DNA of 64,000 nt. Source: Phanerodontia chrysosporium (Eukaryota; Basidiomycota; Agaricomycetes; Polyporales; Phanerochaetaceae). The position numbers were made by a program, and so were the translations under genes. The notes under the pieces are model-generated. The model did not search any database. It was not told where the DNA came from and saw nothing but the letters and a program-made list of their open reading frames with translations. Below are positions 1 to 11,219 of this stretch, one piece after another (the first letter of the stretch is position 1; each line of letters starts with the position of its first letter). Location of the stretch: positions 52,617-116,616 of the forward strand of contig MJGA01000051.1 of assembly GCA_001910725.1 (NCBI GenBank). Reading direction: 5' to 3'.

Positions 1-161
1 CTCAATCCAACCTGCGCCGTCGATCATCTGCGCGACCTGAAGCCGGCCCATCCAACATCATCCCCACCCCACGTCGCCGTCACCAGCGCAAGGGCAAAGG
101 ACGGGCCCCTCCAGCTGGAGTGGAGGTTATTGACGTTGACGCTATTAAAGAGGAGGCTTGA
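1..161 (+). CDS. C-terminal end of an unidentified protein (partial)
   Basis: The frame starting at base 3 is open from the window edge to a TGA at 159-161, about 52 residues. It is rich in Arg, Pro and Ser and ends VEVIDVDAIKEEA. The hydrophobic patch VIDVD next to acidic residues resembles a SUMO-interacting motif, and the preceding RRRHQRKGKGR resembles a basic nuclear signal; both are short and could be chance. The other two frames either stop early or lack this composition. No domain is recognisable from the fragment. The next gene starts 265 bases downstream. Confidence 0.45.
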   Translation, partial: QSNLRRRSSARPEAGPSNIIPTPRRRHQRKGKGRAPPAGVEVIDVDAIKEEA

Positions 162-320
162 AGGATCTCACGGGGTTCGATCGTTGAGGAGGAGCTAATG
201 TTACGAATGTGCTGACAAATATTTTTCTTTTTCTTAGTCATTATCGTTGTATTATTACTCAGCCAGTTTCCGCCTTACTAATGTCGCTGTCCCTTCCTTA
301 GTCATAGGCTAGGTTAGACG

Positions 321-328
321 TATATAAG
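321..328 (+). promoter_or_regulatory. TATA box of the first C2H2 gene
   Basis: TATATAAG lies 99 bases before the ATG at 427. The stretch between is pyrimidine-rich, as fungal 5' leaders often are. It supports transcription starting near 350, and so a start at 427 rather than an upstream exon. Confidence 0.5.
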
Positions 329-426
329 GCTAGGACTCTCGTCTCCTTTTCTCCAAGCTAGTATCTTGTATTCCCGTCTAGAATCTACCTCATTCTCGAC
401 TCTTACACGACTCTTCGAACCACTGG

Positions 427-1277
427 ATGTGCTACAACTGCGACCGTGATTTCGCTTCACACAACGCACGCAGGCAGCACTACATAAACAACCCAAGGCA
501 TCATTACTGCGGTAGATGTGATGAGGACTTTGACGATCACGACGACCTCGAGGACCACTACGATGAGTACCACTTTTATTGCCGGGACTGCGAAGAGGTG
601 CGTGGATTTGTTGTTCTCCGACTGTTGCTCTACTTATTCGTTGAGGCTAGTTCTTCGACTCTCTAGAGGAAGAGGACGACCACAAGGAGGAAGAACACTG
701 GTTCTGCCGCGAGTGTCGGCGGATGTTCAACAACGAGAGCAACCTCAAGCACCACCTGCGCACGCACTTGCCCAAGAAGGTGCGCTGCCCCGGGCGCGGC
801 TGCGAGCGGTCGTTCACCATGCCCGCGGACCTCGTGCACCACTTTGAATCGGGCACGTGCCGTTCTGGGGTGACCCGCGCCGCGATTGACCGTGCCGTCG
901 TCGCGTACGACCGCAGGCGCGTCATCACGGACCCTGCGCGGCTGATCACGGGGCCGGACGGCCAGTACGCCCCCGACGAGCCCGACGCGCAGTGGGCGAC
1001 GAGCGGCTCGTGGAACGGCACCGCATTCGAGTGCGTGCTCTGCCACCGCACGTTCCGCCAGCTGTTCTCCCTCAACGCGCACCTCGCGAGCCCTGCGCAC
1101 GCGACGCAGCTCTACCGGTGCCCAGCGGCCTACGGCGGGTGCGACTCGCGCTTCCGCACACTCAGCGCGCTCGTGCAGCATGTCGAGGTAGAAAGCTGTG
1201 GGGTGAGCAAGTTCCGGAAGCATGTGCGGGATGTCATGGGCGAACTCGGTCGTGGGCTGCGCGGACTGACCTTATGA
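427..1277 (+). CDS. C2H2 zinc-finger protein, N-terminally short paralogue
   Basis: Two exons, 427-597 and 669-1277 (intron GTGCGT to AG, 71 nt), give 259 residues. About six Cys/His units can be seen in order: CYNCDRDF..., CGRCDEDF..., CRDCEE..., the canonical CRECRRMF...HHLRTH, CPGRGCERSF..., CVLCHRTF..., and a final CPAAYGGC...HVEVESC. It is probably a nucleic-acid-binding nuclear protein; its target is unknown. It is paralogous along its whole length to the gene at 14854-15790, with the same intron position and the same WNG..ECVLCHR block. That paralogue has an additional first finger before its HWICYDC. Here the homologous HWMCYNC is the N-terminus: codons just upstream still match weakly, but a stop lies in frame at 379-381. 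With the TATA box at 321 this looks like a truncated but expressed copy. Confidence 0.75.
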
Positions 1278-1751
1278 AGTGCCATGTACTCGTTATGGGC
1301 CGGTTCGCATGAATAGTTGCCGTTTCTGCGAAAGATACGTCTTGCTCACGACTCGGGGCTGCATTGTGTATCTCGAGGTTGCTGTTCGTCGTGAGATCAC
1401 GTGTGGGGACTACTTCCTGTTTGAATTTTACAACAAGCTATGCGATACAATTAATCAACTACGAGACGACAGGAACTAAACATACTTGTACAAATACACA
1501 TTGACAGCGTGAGCGGAGGTCTTTACATGGGTGGCTACGGCTGAGTGGAGAGGCTCCTTGAAGGAAAAATACATGGCCCGGGAAGACGTCTGCAAACATC
1601 ATAGACGCAATGAACCCTCACATTCCGAGAACCCAGAACGACTACTCGCTCCCCTTGCCATGCTAAGTTCATCACCCCGTTGGGTAAGGAAGCACCTTAC
1701 GAAGGTCGCCCCACCAAGACGAGATGCCGCCGTAGTAGTACAGCGCACCAA
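1278..1751. other. intergenic, nothing recognised
   Basis: No exon with convincing protein character, RNA gene or repeat was found between the C2H2 gene and the possible relic that starts at 1752. Confidence 0.4.
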
Positions 1752-3342
1752 CTACAGAGCCACCGAAGTATACCCAGGGGTTGACTGACCTGCGTAGAAG
1801 ACATTGAAATTAGTCCCAACTACGACCCCGGATGTCAGAGCGTGAGGGAGTGCAGCATACCTCAAGCGATCGAAAAAACTAAGGAAACTCATTGTAACAC
1901 TGACCCCGGCAACCCGCTGGAGTTGCGTAGGGACAAGTGGAATGGTGTCCGACGTCTCGGCGTCGGAGGCCAATGCGGCAAGCATCATGACAGCGGATAC
2001 CGCGCCAGAAGATCCCGATGTCGGGAGCATAGTCCTATCAGCGGCTCGCTTGAGGTTTCTACTAAATTTTGCGACCTCAGGTGCACTTGGAACTTTACGA
2101 CGCAGGAGAAGGCGGACGATGGAGATTGGGTATTTGACCTTTGTAAGCATGACATGAGATACCAAACTAGAGCACAGACAGCCTAAAACAAACTTCGTGA
2201 GGACTACTTTGCGTCCATGGAACCAAGAGGGGACTGGACATACTGGTTGAGTAGAAGGCAAGGAAGTGCCATGTCACGTCAGCCTCTCGTATCCCAACAC
2301 TGGTTTTGGCCTGTTCCCTTGTCAGGTAAGCGGCAGCAGTAGGACCTGCAGTGGTACGCCATTAGCTGGCTGTATGCGTTAGCAGTGAAGAGATCCGCGA
2401 CATACCGACAGATGCCAGACATATGCAGTTCGCCATCAAATGTAAAGAACTGCGATGACTGTAAATAGAATGCGGCGTTAGTATTCGGAGGCATCGTCAC
2501 AAGAATACATATAGGGCAAACCTGAAAGCTGAGGTGAGAAGAGTGTACGGAATACGGGAGAGCGGCCGGTGCGTAAAGTGTTTGGTCATGAAGGGCTGAA
2601 ATCTCGAGACTTTCCATGCCGCCCACACGAGCACTTGCGTAGCGCAGAGAGCCCAGCACACTCTGGTACCCCCGTCAGTGTCGTTAACGAGAGGCTTCAA
2701 GACTTGGACGTATGCTCGAAGAACGATGTTTCGAAGTTCGTTTGGCCAATGGCTAGTCGCATCCCAAAGATCGTCATAGCTGGCCTGCAGCAAACCCTGG
2801 TAGACATCAGCAAGGATCAGTGAGCACATCCATACAGGCACACCTCCGTGAATGCGCGCCGCTTGTGTTGGCGCAAATCGTCGCTTGTGGGAGGCCAAAA
2901 CATCCATTTTATCGAGGTGTTCAACAGCATCTTCTCCTGCTCCGCCGTATCGATATTGCACATCTGTGCGGCGAGAAGGAAGCAAGCAAGCGAGCCAAAG
3001 AATGTGAACTATAGCGGCATCAGTTCACTGAACTCGTACTAACATCTGACTACGCACCGCGATATGTTTCAGCACTGCTGGCTCCCTGATCCGTAGACTT
3101 TGCTCGAGGATTGTAGCGTCTGCGTTCAACCATGCCAGGGCTTGTGACGAAGCGGATGTCCGCGTCGTGCCCTTGTACTTCGGCTTTGGCTGCAAACTGC
3201 GAGTAGAGGAGAACGGACGAGCGAGACATCGCTGCAAATGTCGTGCAGATGGTGAGCGTAGTGTCCAGAGCATGGCGCGTGCAGAACACGCGTCCGCACA
3301 CGCAAGATAATATGCCCAGGCGGCATTACTTACACGAGGCAC
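1752..3342 (-). pseudogene. possible decayed membrane-protein gene
   Basis: Three minus-strand stretches read like protein. Around 3050-3260 there is a block with SSQALAWLNADATILEQSL. At 2497-2985 a hydrophobic-rich segment includes VLVWAAWKV and YTLLTSAFRFALYVFL. At 1752-2261 a last block ends in hydrophobic residues and SVAL. They do not join into one clean model, and around 3160 the plausible reading changes frame. The alternation of helical and membrane segments recalls the large basidiomycete-specific membrane families (DUF6535-like), but I do not recognise a diagnostic motif. Treat it as a relic or a badly resolved gene. Confidence 0.2.
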
Positions 3343-3879
3343 ATCGCCTTCTGCCGGTCGGACGCGTATAGAGGGTCGCCTTCGCGCGGAGGCCTCTGAC
3401 AGCTGTCCACCCTACTGCACGATATCCGCATGTATTCAGCGTTGCGCAAGCACATTCAATGTCTCGCCGGTAACCTCCTCTATGCCACGAGGCAACCGCC
3501 ACGAGACAACTGGACACGCCCCCCGTAGACATATCGTAAATCCTCAACCAGCGTTTTGCAGGCTATCGCCGGCAGGCGCGGCCCTTGCTCCTGCAGGCGC
3601 GACCCGCATGGAGAGCTGCTCGACCCGCGCTGGACGACGGCGATCTCTGCGTCGCATATACTCAGCGCGTCGCCGTCGATGCGCAGTGTATCCCGGGAGC
3701 GGTCCTAGGCGTAACCGGAGGCGGTCGTTGTCGTCTGTCTGCGCGGACGGCCTTGTCGCTGCGGGCGGTGCGCCCAGACTGGGTTTGGGCCTTGGGGTCG
3801 GGCCGAGGCAGGCGCGGCATGGCTGACTGGTTGGTCTGCATCGTTACGCACAGGTGCGTTTGGCGTGACGTGATGTGAT

Positions 3880-4200
3880 GGTGTACGAGTGGGCCCCGCT
3901 GCAGGCGGCATTTGTGCTGACCGGTACAGTCTGTGGAACGGGAGTGGGTACGAGTGCGCGGTGTGCCACCGCACGTACCCACACCTGGACCGCCTGAACC
4001 AGCGCTAGGCGAGTGCAGCGCACGCCGAGAGAATCCTCGCTGCACAGAGTCATCGGACGGGTGTGGGGAGTACTTTCAACAAACACCTTTGGCGGACTGG
4101 CGCAGCACTTCGAAGGGGGTACCTGCGGTGCACGCAGCCCCCAGGGGCAGTTAGGTGACATGATGGACAAGTTGACGGCCTAGGTGCGCGAGATGGTGTC
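3880..4200 (+). pseudogene. decayed third copy of the C2H2 zinc-finger gene
   Basis: The frame gives LWNGSGYECAVCHRTY, then HLDRLNQR, a stop TAG at about 4006, ASAAHAER, and after a frame change CTESSDGCG. The intact paralogue at 14854-15790 has WNGSAYECVLCHRAY, LNRHLASAAH and RCPRASDGCG in the same order. Only the C-terminal half is recognisable, with at least one stop and one frameshift. Upstream, 3500-3880 is GC-rich and may hold more eroded sequence that can no longer be aligned by eye. Confidence 0.7.
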
Positions 4201-5385
4201 GAGTTAGTCTCACCAAAATGTGGCTCTATTGTTTCTTGAATCGGAAAACGTGCGTTATATACCTGTAAATTCTCTCCAGTCGTTAGATATCCTCCTGCTC
4301 GGATGTACTCGTAGTACTGACTAGCATCGCGAAGTGTTTAAATTTGCTGTTTAGAATCAAGCAAGTTCTCCGTGCGATTGAAACGACGTGCGGCGATGAA
4401 GTGGATGAACCTACCTCTCAATTTCAAGACATGGAACTCTGCCGCCAGTGCCTACACAGATCGTCGTGAGTCTCCCACTCCGCGAGGCGCGGGGATCGAC
4501 AGGATGGTGGCAGCCGAGCGATTGCTGGGTGAGGACCGCGTCCAAGGAGAATGCATTCGTATACTCACACGAGGGAGCAACCTTTCACGAGCTTGTCCGT
4601 GCGCGTTGCGCGAAAGGATGAGCAAGCTGGATCTGGTACAGTGTGGCCTGGTGTAAATCAGAGAGGGCAGGCATCTAGAATGCGGGCATTACACTCACAT
4701 ACGAAACACGCTAACCACGGGATGAGACCTAGGCTAGCCTGAATTCTAACCTTTCAAAAGTCACATTTTACTCGGTCAAGACGGGGTATCGCTGCAACAA
4801 TGTCGAGGCCTTGGTTAAGCATCACGTACATGCTGGACGCCCGCCCAGGGCGGTGATGACGGTCTGGAACAAACTACTTACTTACGCTTACTGCTTCCTA
4901 CAGATTAGACGCCATTGTAAGAGTTAGGACCTTACAATCATTACTTACTGCTAACGCCCACTAGTTAGAAGTAGTCCTTTCAGTTGTTCAGGCATCTCCT
5001 CCGTCTACCACCATCCCACAAACCATCTGCGTTGTAATCGAAGCCATATATGCATCATTCCTCATATGAGCGACCTCATATCTCAGTTCTACCCTTACTA
5101 GAAGCTTGAAGCTGTGGCCAGCAGTGCGAAGGAATATGTTTCACTACGAATGTTTCACCTGCATCTCGCCCCGTCAAGCCAATAACACAAGTCCCCCATG
5201 TCTTCCGTGGACGCAATGACTTCGCAAAATTATCCGCTGGCAAGGGACTGAAGACATCCTGATGTGTGCGTCTTTTCATTGCATGCTCGAGCGGCGACTG
5301 AAGTATGTCAATCAGCTAGATATAGACATGAAACCCGTCCGACCTTTGATACTTCCACCCGCGCGCCCTGACCCTGTCTGCTGGA
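4201..5385. other. intergenic, AT-richer spacer
   Basis: Less GC-rich than the genes around it, with runs such as cttactta near 4870-4960. No gene, RNA or mobile element was recognised. Confidence 0.4.
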
Positions 5386-5392
5386 ATATATA
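5386..5392 (+). promoter_or_regulatory. TATA box of the flavin monooxygenase gene
   Basis: ATATATAGG around 5385-5393 lies about 50 bases before the ATG at 5442, the spacing seen for other genes in this window. Confidence 0.5.
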
Positions 5393-5441
5393 GGCCTAGT
5401 GGAAGCTATCATGGCTCTCTATCCTCTGCTCCACCCAGACG

Positions 5442-7510
5442 ATGGCCGACATTGACCATGACGAAGCTACGGCCATAGCCTCCGGGTGGCTAGCAGACTT
5501 CAGCGCTGCCATGAATGCTGCTGAAGCTGAGGCCGTCTCCGCGGTCTTCCTGCCGTTCGGCTGGCTTCGGGATGTGCTTACTTTCAGCTGGGATATGCGC
5601 TCGCTTCGAGGCCCGGAGGCAATCACCTCGTACCTCGCAGAGTCCGATCGTCTCGCTGCTGCACAAGTGACGAACATACGACTGTCAGAAGACCAGCAGT
5701 TCCGCCCAACTTACTCTCCAGGACCTGGCGGGCCGAAGAGTTGCGTTGAGGCTGGCTTCGACTACGAGACACAGCACGCTCTAGGGCGTGGCTACGTCCG
5801 CTTGGCGCAGAGTCCGGACAGACGATGGAAGGCCTTAACATTGGGCATGATAATGCTTGACCTGAAGGGATACGAGGAGCCTGTCGGGCCGCGTCCGGAG
5901 TGGGAAGACGAAAGCTTGACATGGGAGGAGAGGGAGGAGACACGCAGGAGGCAGATTGAAACGAATCCATATGTCATCATCGGTGAGTGCTACAGCTGTT
6001 GCCCTCGGTACACCGCTGACAAATTTCCAGTTGGTGGTGGACATATTGGCCTGACAGTCGCCGCCCGGTTCCGTCAAATGAACATCCCAGCATTGATGAT
6101 AGAACGCAACGCGCGCATCGGAGAGAGCTGGAGACGCAGATACAAGTCGCTCACACTGCATACCACGAAGAGTCACCATCAACGTAGGTCCATTGTCACT
6201 CGCGTACTCCCAATTACAGCGCTGACGCAAATCCATTCTAGTACTTTATCAGCCCTTCCCGTCCAACTGGCCCATTTATTCTCCGGCAACCATGATCGCC
6301 GACTGGCTCGAGTCCTATGCTACAACCCAGCGAATCGTCCACTGGCTCAGTACAAGCATCGAAGGCAAACCCGTTTACGACGCTGCGGCCAAGCGATGGG
6401 ACATCACCCTCAGCCGCGGCGGACAGCTCGTGCGTCTCCATCCAGCCCACATCGTCCTCGCCACGGGCACGCATGGCGGACCTTACACACCGGAACTCGC
6501 GAACAGCGACGCCTTCAACGGGACGGTCCTCCATGCCTCGGCGTACGTCGATGGCGCGCCATTTGCAGGGCGCCGCGTCGCGGTGGTCGGTGCTGCAAAC
6601 ACTGCGTCGGACCTGTGCGAAGATCTCGTACGCGGCGGTGCGGCGAGCGTGACAATGGTGCAGCGCGGGCCTGCGTGCGTCGTCTCGCGCGCGAATATCC
6701 GGCGCATCCTCGACCAGACGTGGCCACCCGACACACCCCCAGGGCCGAGCGACCTCAAGTTTGCGGCGCTGCCGCTAGGCTTCATCCGCGAGATGAACAT
6801 CGCGCAGCAGGCGCAGGCGTGGGAGGCGGAGCGCGAGCTGCACGACAAACTTCGTAGCGGCGGGCTCGAGCTCTGGTTGGGCCCTGACGGCGCCGGGCAG
6901 TTTATCCTCGGGAATTCGCGTGGTGGAGGTGCGCATGTCATGTTCGGCGACCTAATTGTCAACTGACGTTCGGTCTTAGGATTCTGGATGGACAAGGGTG
7001 TCGGTGACCTGATCGGGTCTGGCAAGGTGCAAGTCAAGAGAGGAATCGCCACAGCCTTCTCGAAGAACGGCCTGGTTTTTGAAGACGGATCGGAGCTACC
7101 TGCTGACGTCGTCATCTTTGCGTGAGGATCTTCCATGTTCACGTAGAGTGGACCTGACCGAACTGCTAGAACGGGATACGTCAAGATGCGCGAATACCTC
7201 AAGGACATATTTGGCGCGGACGTGATAGACGGGACGACCGAATGCCTGGGCATGGATGATGAGGGCGAACTCAAGGGTCATTATCGGTCAAGCGGACATC
7301 CAGGGGTGCGCAGCGCTTGCTTCTATCGTGTCCTATCCGTTTATAACTCGCGTCACGCTAGCTGTGGTACGCACCAGGCGAGTTCTCTATCGTCCGCTTC
7401 ATGTCAAAGCAGTTGGTACGTCCCGCTTTGTAAACCAGCTGAGCACCACGTCCGACGCTTTGCAGGCTATCCTCATCAAAGCCATCGAAGTTGGTATCCT
7501 TAAGCCGTAG
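5442..7510 (+). CDS. flavin-containing monooxygenase with NTF2-like N-terminal domain
   Basis: Seven exons (5442-5982, 6031-6183, 6242-6928, 6980-7121, 7170-7305, 7362-7415, 7466-7510) give 585 residues. Residues 1-140 look like a SnoaL/NTF2-like alpha+beta domain, common at the front of this fungal subfamily. The FAD Rossmann motif VGGGHIGL starts at about 181. The FMO signature FxGxxxHxxxY is FNGTVLHASAY (about 323-333); the aromatic Y rather than W argues for an FMO over a Baeyer-Villiger enzyme. The NADPH motif is VVGAANTASD, with Ala where Gly is usual in GAGN. VIFATGY follows. The enzyme should oxygenate a soft nucleophile (N or S) using NADPH and O2; the substrate is unknown. No signal peptide is seen, so it is probably cytosolic. 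It is convergent with the HOS3 gene, 293 bases away. Confidence 0.9.
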
Positions 7511-7803
7511 GCATGCGACGACCGGCATCCACAGCGACTTCCACGCGGGAGTCGTTGCTAGGTGCCTGCGGATCAGCGCCCAGCGTGAAACGGACTTCGC
7601 GGAGGCAAAAGTTGTGGGCAACTTCTATGTCATAATAGATGTCTAAGGGAATGCAGATCTTCATCGCAATCACTTCACCTTCGTGGCGTTGCGCCATGTG
7701 TGCGTAGATCGATCACTCGCGGGGTAGTGTGGAGAAAAGATGCAGAAAATGAATGACAATTCCAGGTCTACGAATATTAAGTTGCATGAACTAACAAAGC
7801 CCT

Positions 7804-10400
7804 TCAGCTCCGCGCGACGTGAGCACTACTGATAGCGACGAACTGGTCCGCCACGCCCCTTAGCTGAACCATCGTATCCTGCACGCGCTCGATCCGTCTG
7901 TAAAGGTCCTCCAGCTGCTTGACAAGCACTCGCGGATCGGCCTTGGTCTGGCCGGCGGCATGGCTTCCCGTAGCGCATTGCATGGAGTCGCCGTTGAGTG
8001 ATAAGCTGGCGAGGTCTTTGCTCGAGGGTGCCTGGTGGTTGAACGATCCGGAGGCACTTCGAGCGGGATCCCCTGCCCGCAACGCCGCACCAAAACCGCG
8101 TATGCGAGCAAGTACAGGCGTAGACGAGGGGGACGATGACGGGGCAGGTGCGGCAGAGCTCGATGGCCGAGCATGCTTTCGCGGCAGGGTGACGTTCTCT
8201 GCGCTCGGTTCGGGTGTGGGGAGGCCTGTGCCCGCCGGCGCACGGAAGGCGGGCTGCTTGCCGGCGCGCGACTCGCTCGAGTGGGAACTTGGCGGCGGGC
8301 TCAGTGGGAGGGCCCCCATCTCGGGCTCGTCGACGCTCATGTCTTCGTCGGTGCTCTCCTCTTCCTCCTCCTCGCGCTCCTGCGTCGACAGCCGCCGCCG
8401 CTTGTTCGGGCCCTGCAGACCGGAGGGTGGGGCAGAGTCGGGCTCGTCGGGTGAGGCACGCTTGGACCGGCGCGTCACCATCTGTGTCGGTGGCGGGAGC
8501 GGCCGCTTCGTGCGTGGGCGACGGCGCTTCTTCACGGGCGGGTCTGGCTGCTGAGTTACTTGAGTCTCGCTCGGGGGCGGAGGTGGTACGAAGAGCCGCG
8601 TCTTCTCTGGTGGTATCGCCGGAGCAGCGTCGCGATTGATGCCCTCGAAGATCTGCTGCATCCGGCGGAGCCACCAGTCGAGGTGGTCGAGCTTCGGCGG
8701 GCGTCCGCGTCGCTTCTTCGTCACCTTCTCGATCTGCAGAAGGATAAGCAATAATACAGTTGAACTTCGCGCCCGAGACCGACCTTGTTCAGCTCATCGC
8801 TGCTCCACCAGTCCGTGCTGATCTTTTGACCGCCTGCTTCTGCAAGCCCGGCGAGGTGCGACATCACCCCACTCGTCAGCGCCCGATCGCTGTATCCGCC
8901 CTCGAGCACGCTGACGAGGCGACCACCAGCATACTTGTTCGCAAACGCGCATGCTTCGAGAGTGAACTTGTGGTAGAAAGAGGTCGGCACATGCCGGCCA
9001 TGTCGAGACATCTCGGTCGTCTCGTACTCTGACGCGTCAAAGCCGCAACTGATAAGTTGATACGATCAACTGGGATTTGACGCTTGAGTACGCAAGTTAC
9101 TGACCTTATAAAGACCAGAACATCGTTCCCGGGACCACCGGTGCTCTCAATGAACTTAGTGGCTTCCCGGAACAAGGACCTGTATCTTTCCTCGTAATGG
9201 ACCCAGAACTCTTCCTCTGTCTTGTATGGCAATAAATGCACGTTGTGGATCCATTCACCATTCACGCCATGTAACTGAAGCGAGGCGTCTTCGATGAGCT
9301 CGGCATTACCAGCCTTGCCAGATAATCATAAGTCGTGGGGTTTAGTTCGGGCTACTGCGTACGTACCTCACAAGGATAAGACTTGATGTCATGCATGCTA
9401 CCATAGAAGATGCTCGGGCTTTGGAAGCCGCGGACAATCTCCTGCGTTCCGTTACCTGCGAGCAGTCAGCGATGTCCATGACTGATCATAGGTCTCAAAT
9501 ACCATGATGCAAGTCAAAATCGAAGATGACGATGCGACCTAACCGATGTTGTTCAAATGCTGCAGAATCGTCAGTCAAAGGGATCATTGAAGCGGAGAAA
9601 ATCTCGTAGTTTACCATGGAATGCACCTACGCAGACGTTGTTGACAAAGCCAAACCCTGCTGGAGTGTCCTGGTCGCGCAGGAAATCCAGATTAGTCTGC
9701 TGAATTCTTCGCCCAACAATCGGAACAACGCTACTTACCTCCCCGCAATGATGACCTGGAGGCCTGACAGCGACGAATACACGTGGACTCGGAGTGCCAA
9801 CATCTTGCTGCACCTGCGACGACCAGCTAGTATCTTGAGCCACACCAGTAGCAAGGCACACATGATCTACTGCTTCGCAGACAGTCCCAAGCGCGCCCTC
9901 GAACGCCTGCAGGCTCTCCGGGCACACTACGTCAGGGAAAACATGCGTCAGCAAGCACTAGCGACAAAGCGAGTCCCAGTCGACCCACAATATAAATCTT
10001 GCTCATATTTCTCTGGGATTTCGCTTCCGTTCTGCTGAATCTGGAGCAGACTTCGGACGCACCACTCGTCGATGTCGTCGACGAGAGACCATTCCTGGCC
10101 GTCGGGGTCAGACCCGCTGTGCACCGCCAGCGAGCCTGGGTGCTCGCGCATGTCGACCCTCGCTGCGCTGTCGATTATTGTAAACGGAGGGATGGTCGAT
10201 CCGAGCTGCTGCGTCGTGCGCGACTGCTTCGAAGCGCTGCTCAGATCAGCCTCCTCGAGCCGGGCATGGAGGGCGGCGATTCCCCGGTTGACGGCACGAA
10301 TACGTTCGGGCCGTTCGTATACATCGCTGGTGTCTTTAGCTCGGACGAACCTGTGCTTGAGACAAGCACTCTGGAGATAAATCCGGGGCGGGACAATCAT
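7804..10400 (-). CDS. HOS3: histone deacetylase, Hos3 type
   Basis: Eight exons (10400-9989, 9926-9739, 9669-9615, 9559-9503, 9455-9367, 9313-9105, 9048-8784, 8733-7804) give 734 residues. The N-terminal half is a class II deacetylase domain: AKDTSDVYERPERIRAV near 22, RPPGHHCGE (about 192-200, catalytic His pair), DTPAGFGFVNN, the zinc-binding FDFDLHHGNGTQ (about 230-240) and VLEGGYS. The D-T-S-x-V-x-E-R-P-E-R start is characteristic of Hos3. The C-terminal 310 residues, in one exon, are disordered and charged. They begin with an AT-hook-like KKRRGRPPKL, then a proline-rich basic tract and an acidic run, and end in a coiled-coil-like LVKQLEDLYRRIERV. The enzyme should remove acetyl groups from histones; the AT-hook may hold it on DNA. 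Confidence 0.92.
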
Positions 10401-11219
10401 TGAACCTGGGGGAAAGCGTCAGCACACCAAGAAAGATAATCTGCAGGGGATACACGGAGACTAGTGTACGAAATTACAAATAGGGCGAACACATGACGTT
10501 TCGTGTGTCTACAATGCAGCCGTTGCTTGGGAAATTACACACCTCGTTGGAGCTGGGGAGAATGTGAATACGGGAGAATGAAGAGAGACGGTCGAGAAGA
10601 AAACGAAGTTGAAAGTGGCGAACGGCAATTATGACAAAGATTAAAGCTTGCTGGAAGTAAAAGTCAAGGACAGCAGCGTCTTGAAGCTAGTGGCGACGGT
10701 AGGCCGGGTAAAGAGCAAGAGCAGGAACACCTAGCCTGTGGTTTGTCCCCAGCCGTGACCGTGCGAACATAACGCCAATTTTGGGTGGGGCTATTTAGCG
10801 CCGCCTTCCCCGCTGAAGCGGCCGACGGCGGGGGGTCTCAAAGCCGCACCATCCACGAATCCCACATACAAATGCACTACTCGGTGGTGCTCTGTGAAAA
10901 TTGATTGTCAACTTTCAGTTTTCCCGCTGACGCCGTTGACGTCTTTAGCCGTCGGAGACAGCCAAATGGCCTTGCCAGCAGCTGCTCTGCGAAACTGTGC
11001 TACCCTGGAGAGCACTGCAGCAGCAACGACCTTGCCTGTGTGCGTTTCAAAGGTAATTCTATTGTGGTTACAAAAGAAAGTATCATTTTTGGTGCTCGAA
11101 CAGGTCCATTGAAGGTAAATGTTCCACGTCAGAGCCGCCCACTGGCATCTGCCTACGTACCGAAACATGTCTACTATTACAGGATCCTCGCGATCGCCGT
11201 GGTCAGCGACACTCGTACG
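10401..11219. other. intergenic between HOS3 promoter and GMC oxidoreductase 3' end
   Basis: Holds the upstream region of HOS3 and the downstream region of the GMC gene. No additional gene or repeat was recognised. Short possible reading frames here lack coding character. Confidence 0.4.

Noticed and set aside
6929..6979. Premature stop in the monooxygenase after NSRGGGAHVMFG
   Set aside because: The stop lies in an intron (GTGCGC to TTAG) whose removal restores the conserved reading into FWMDKGVGDL.
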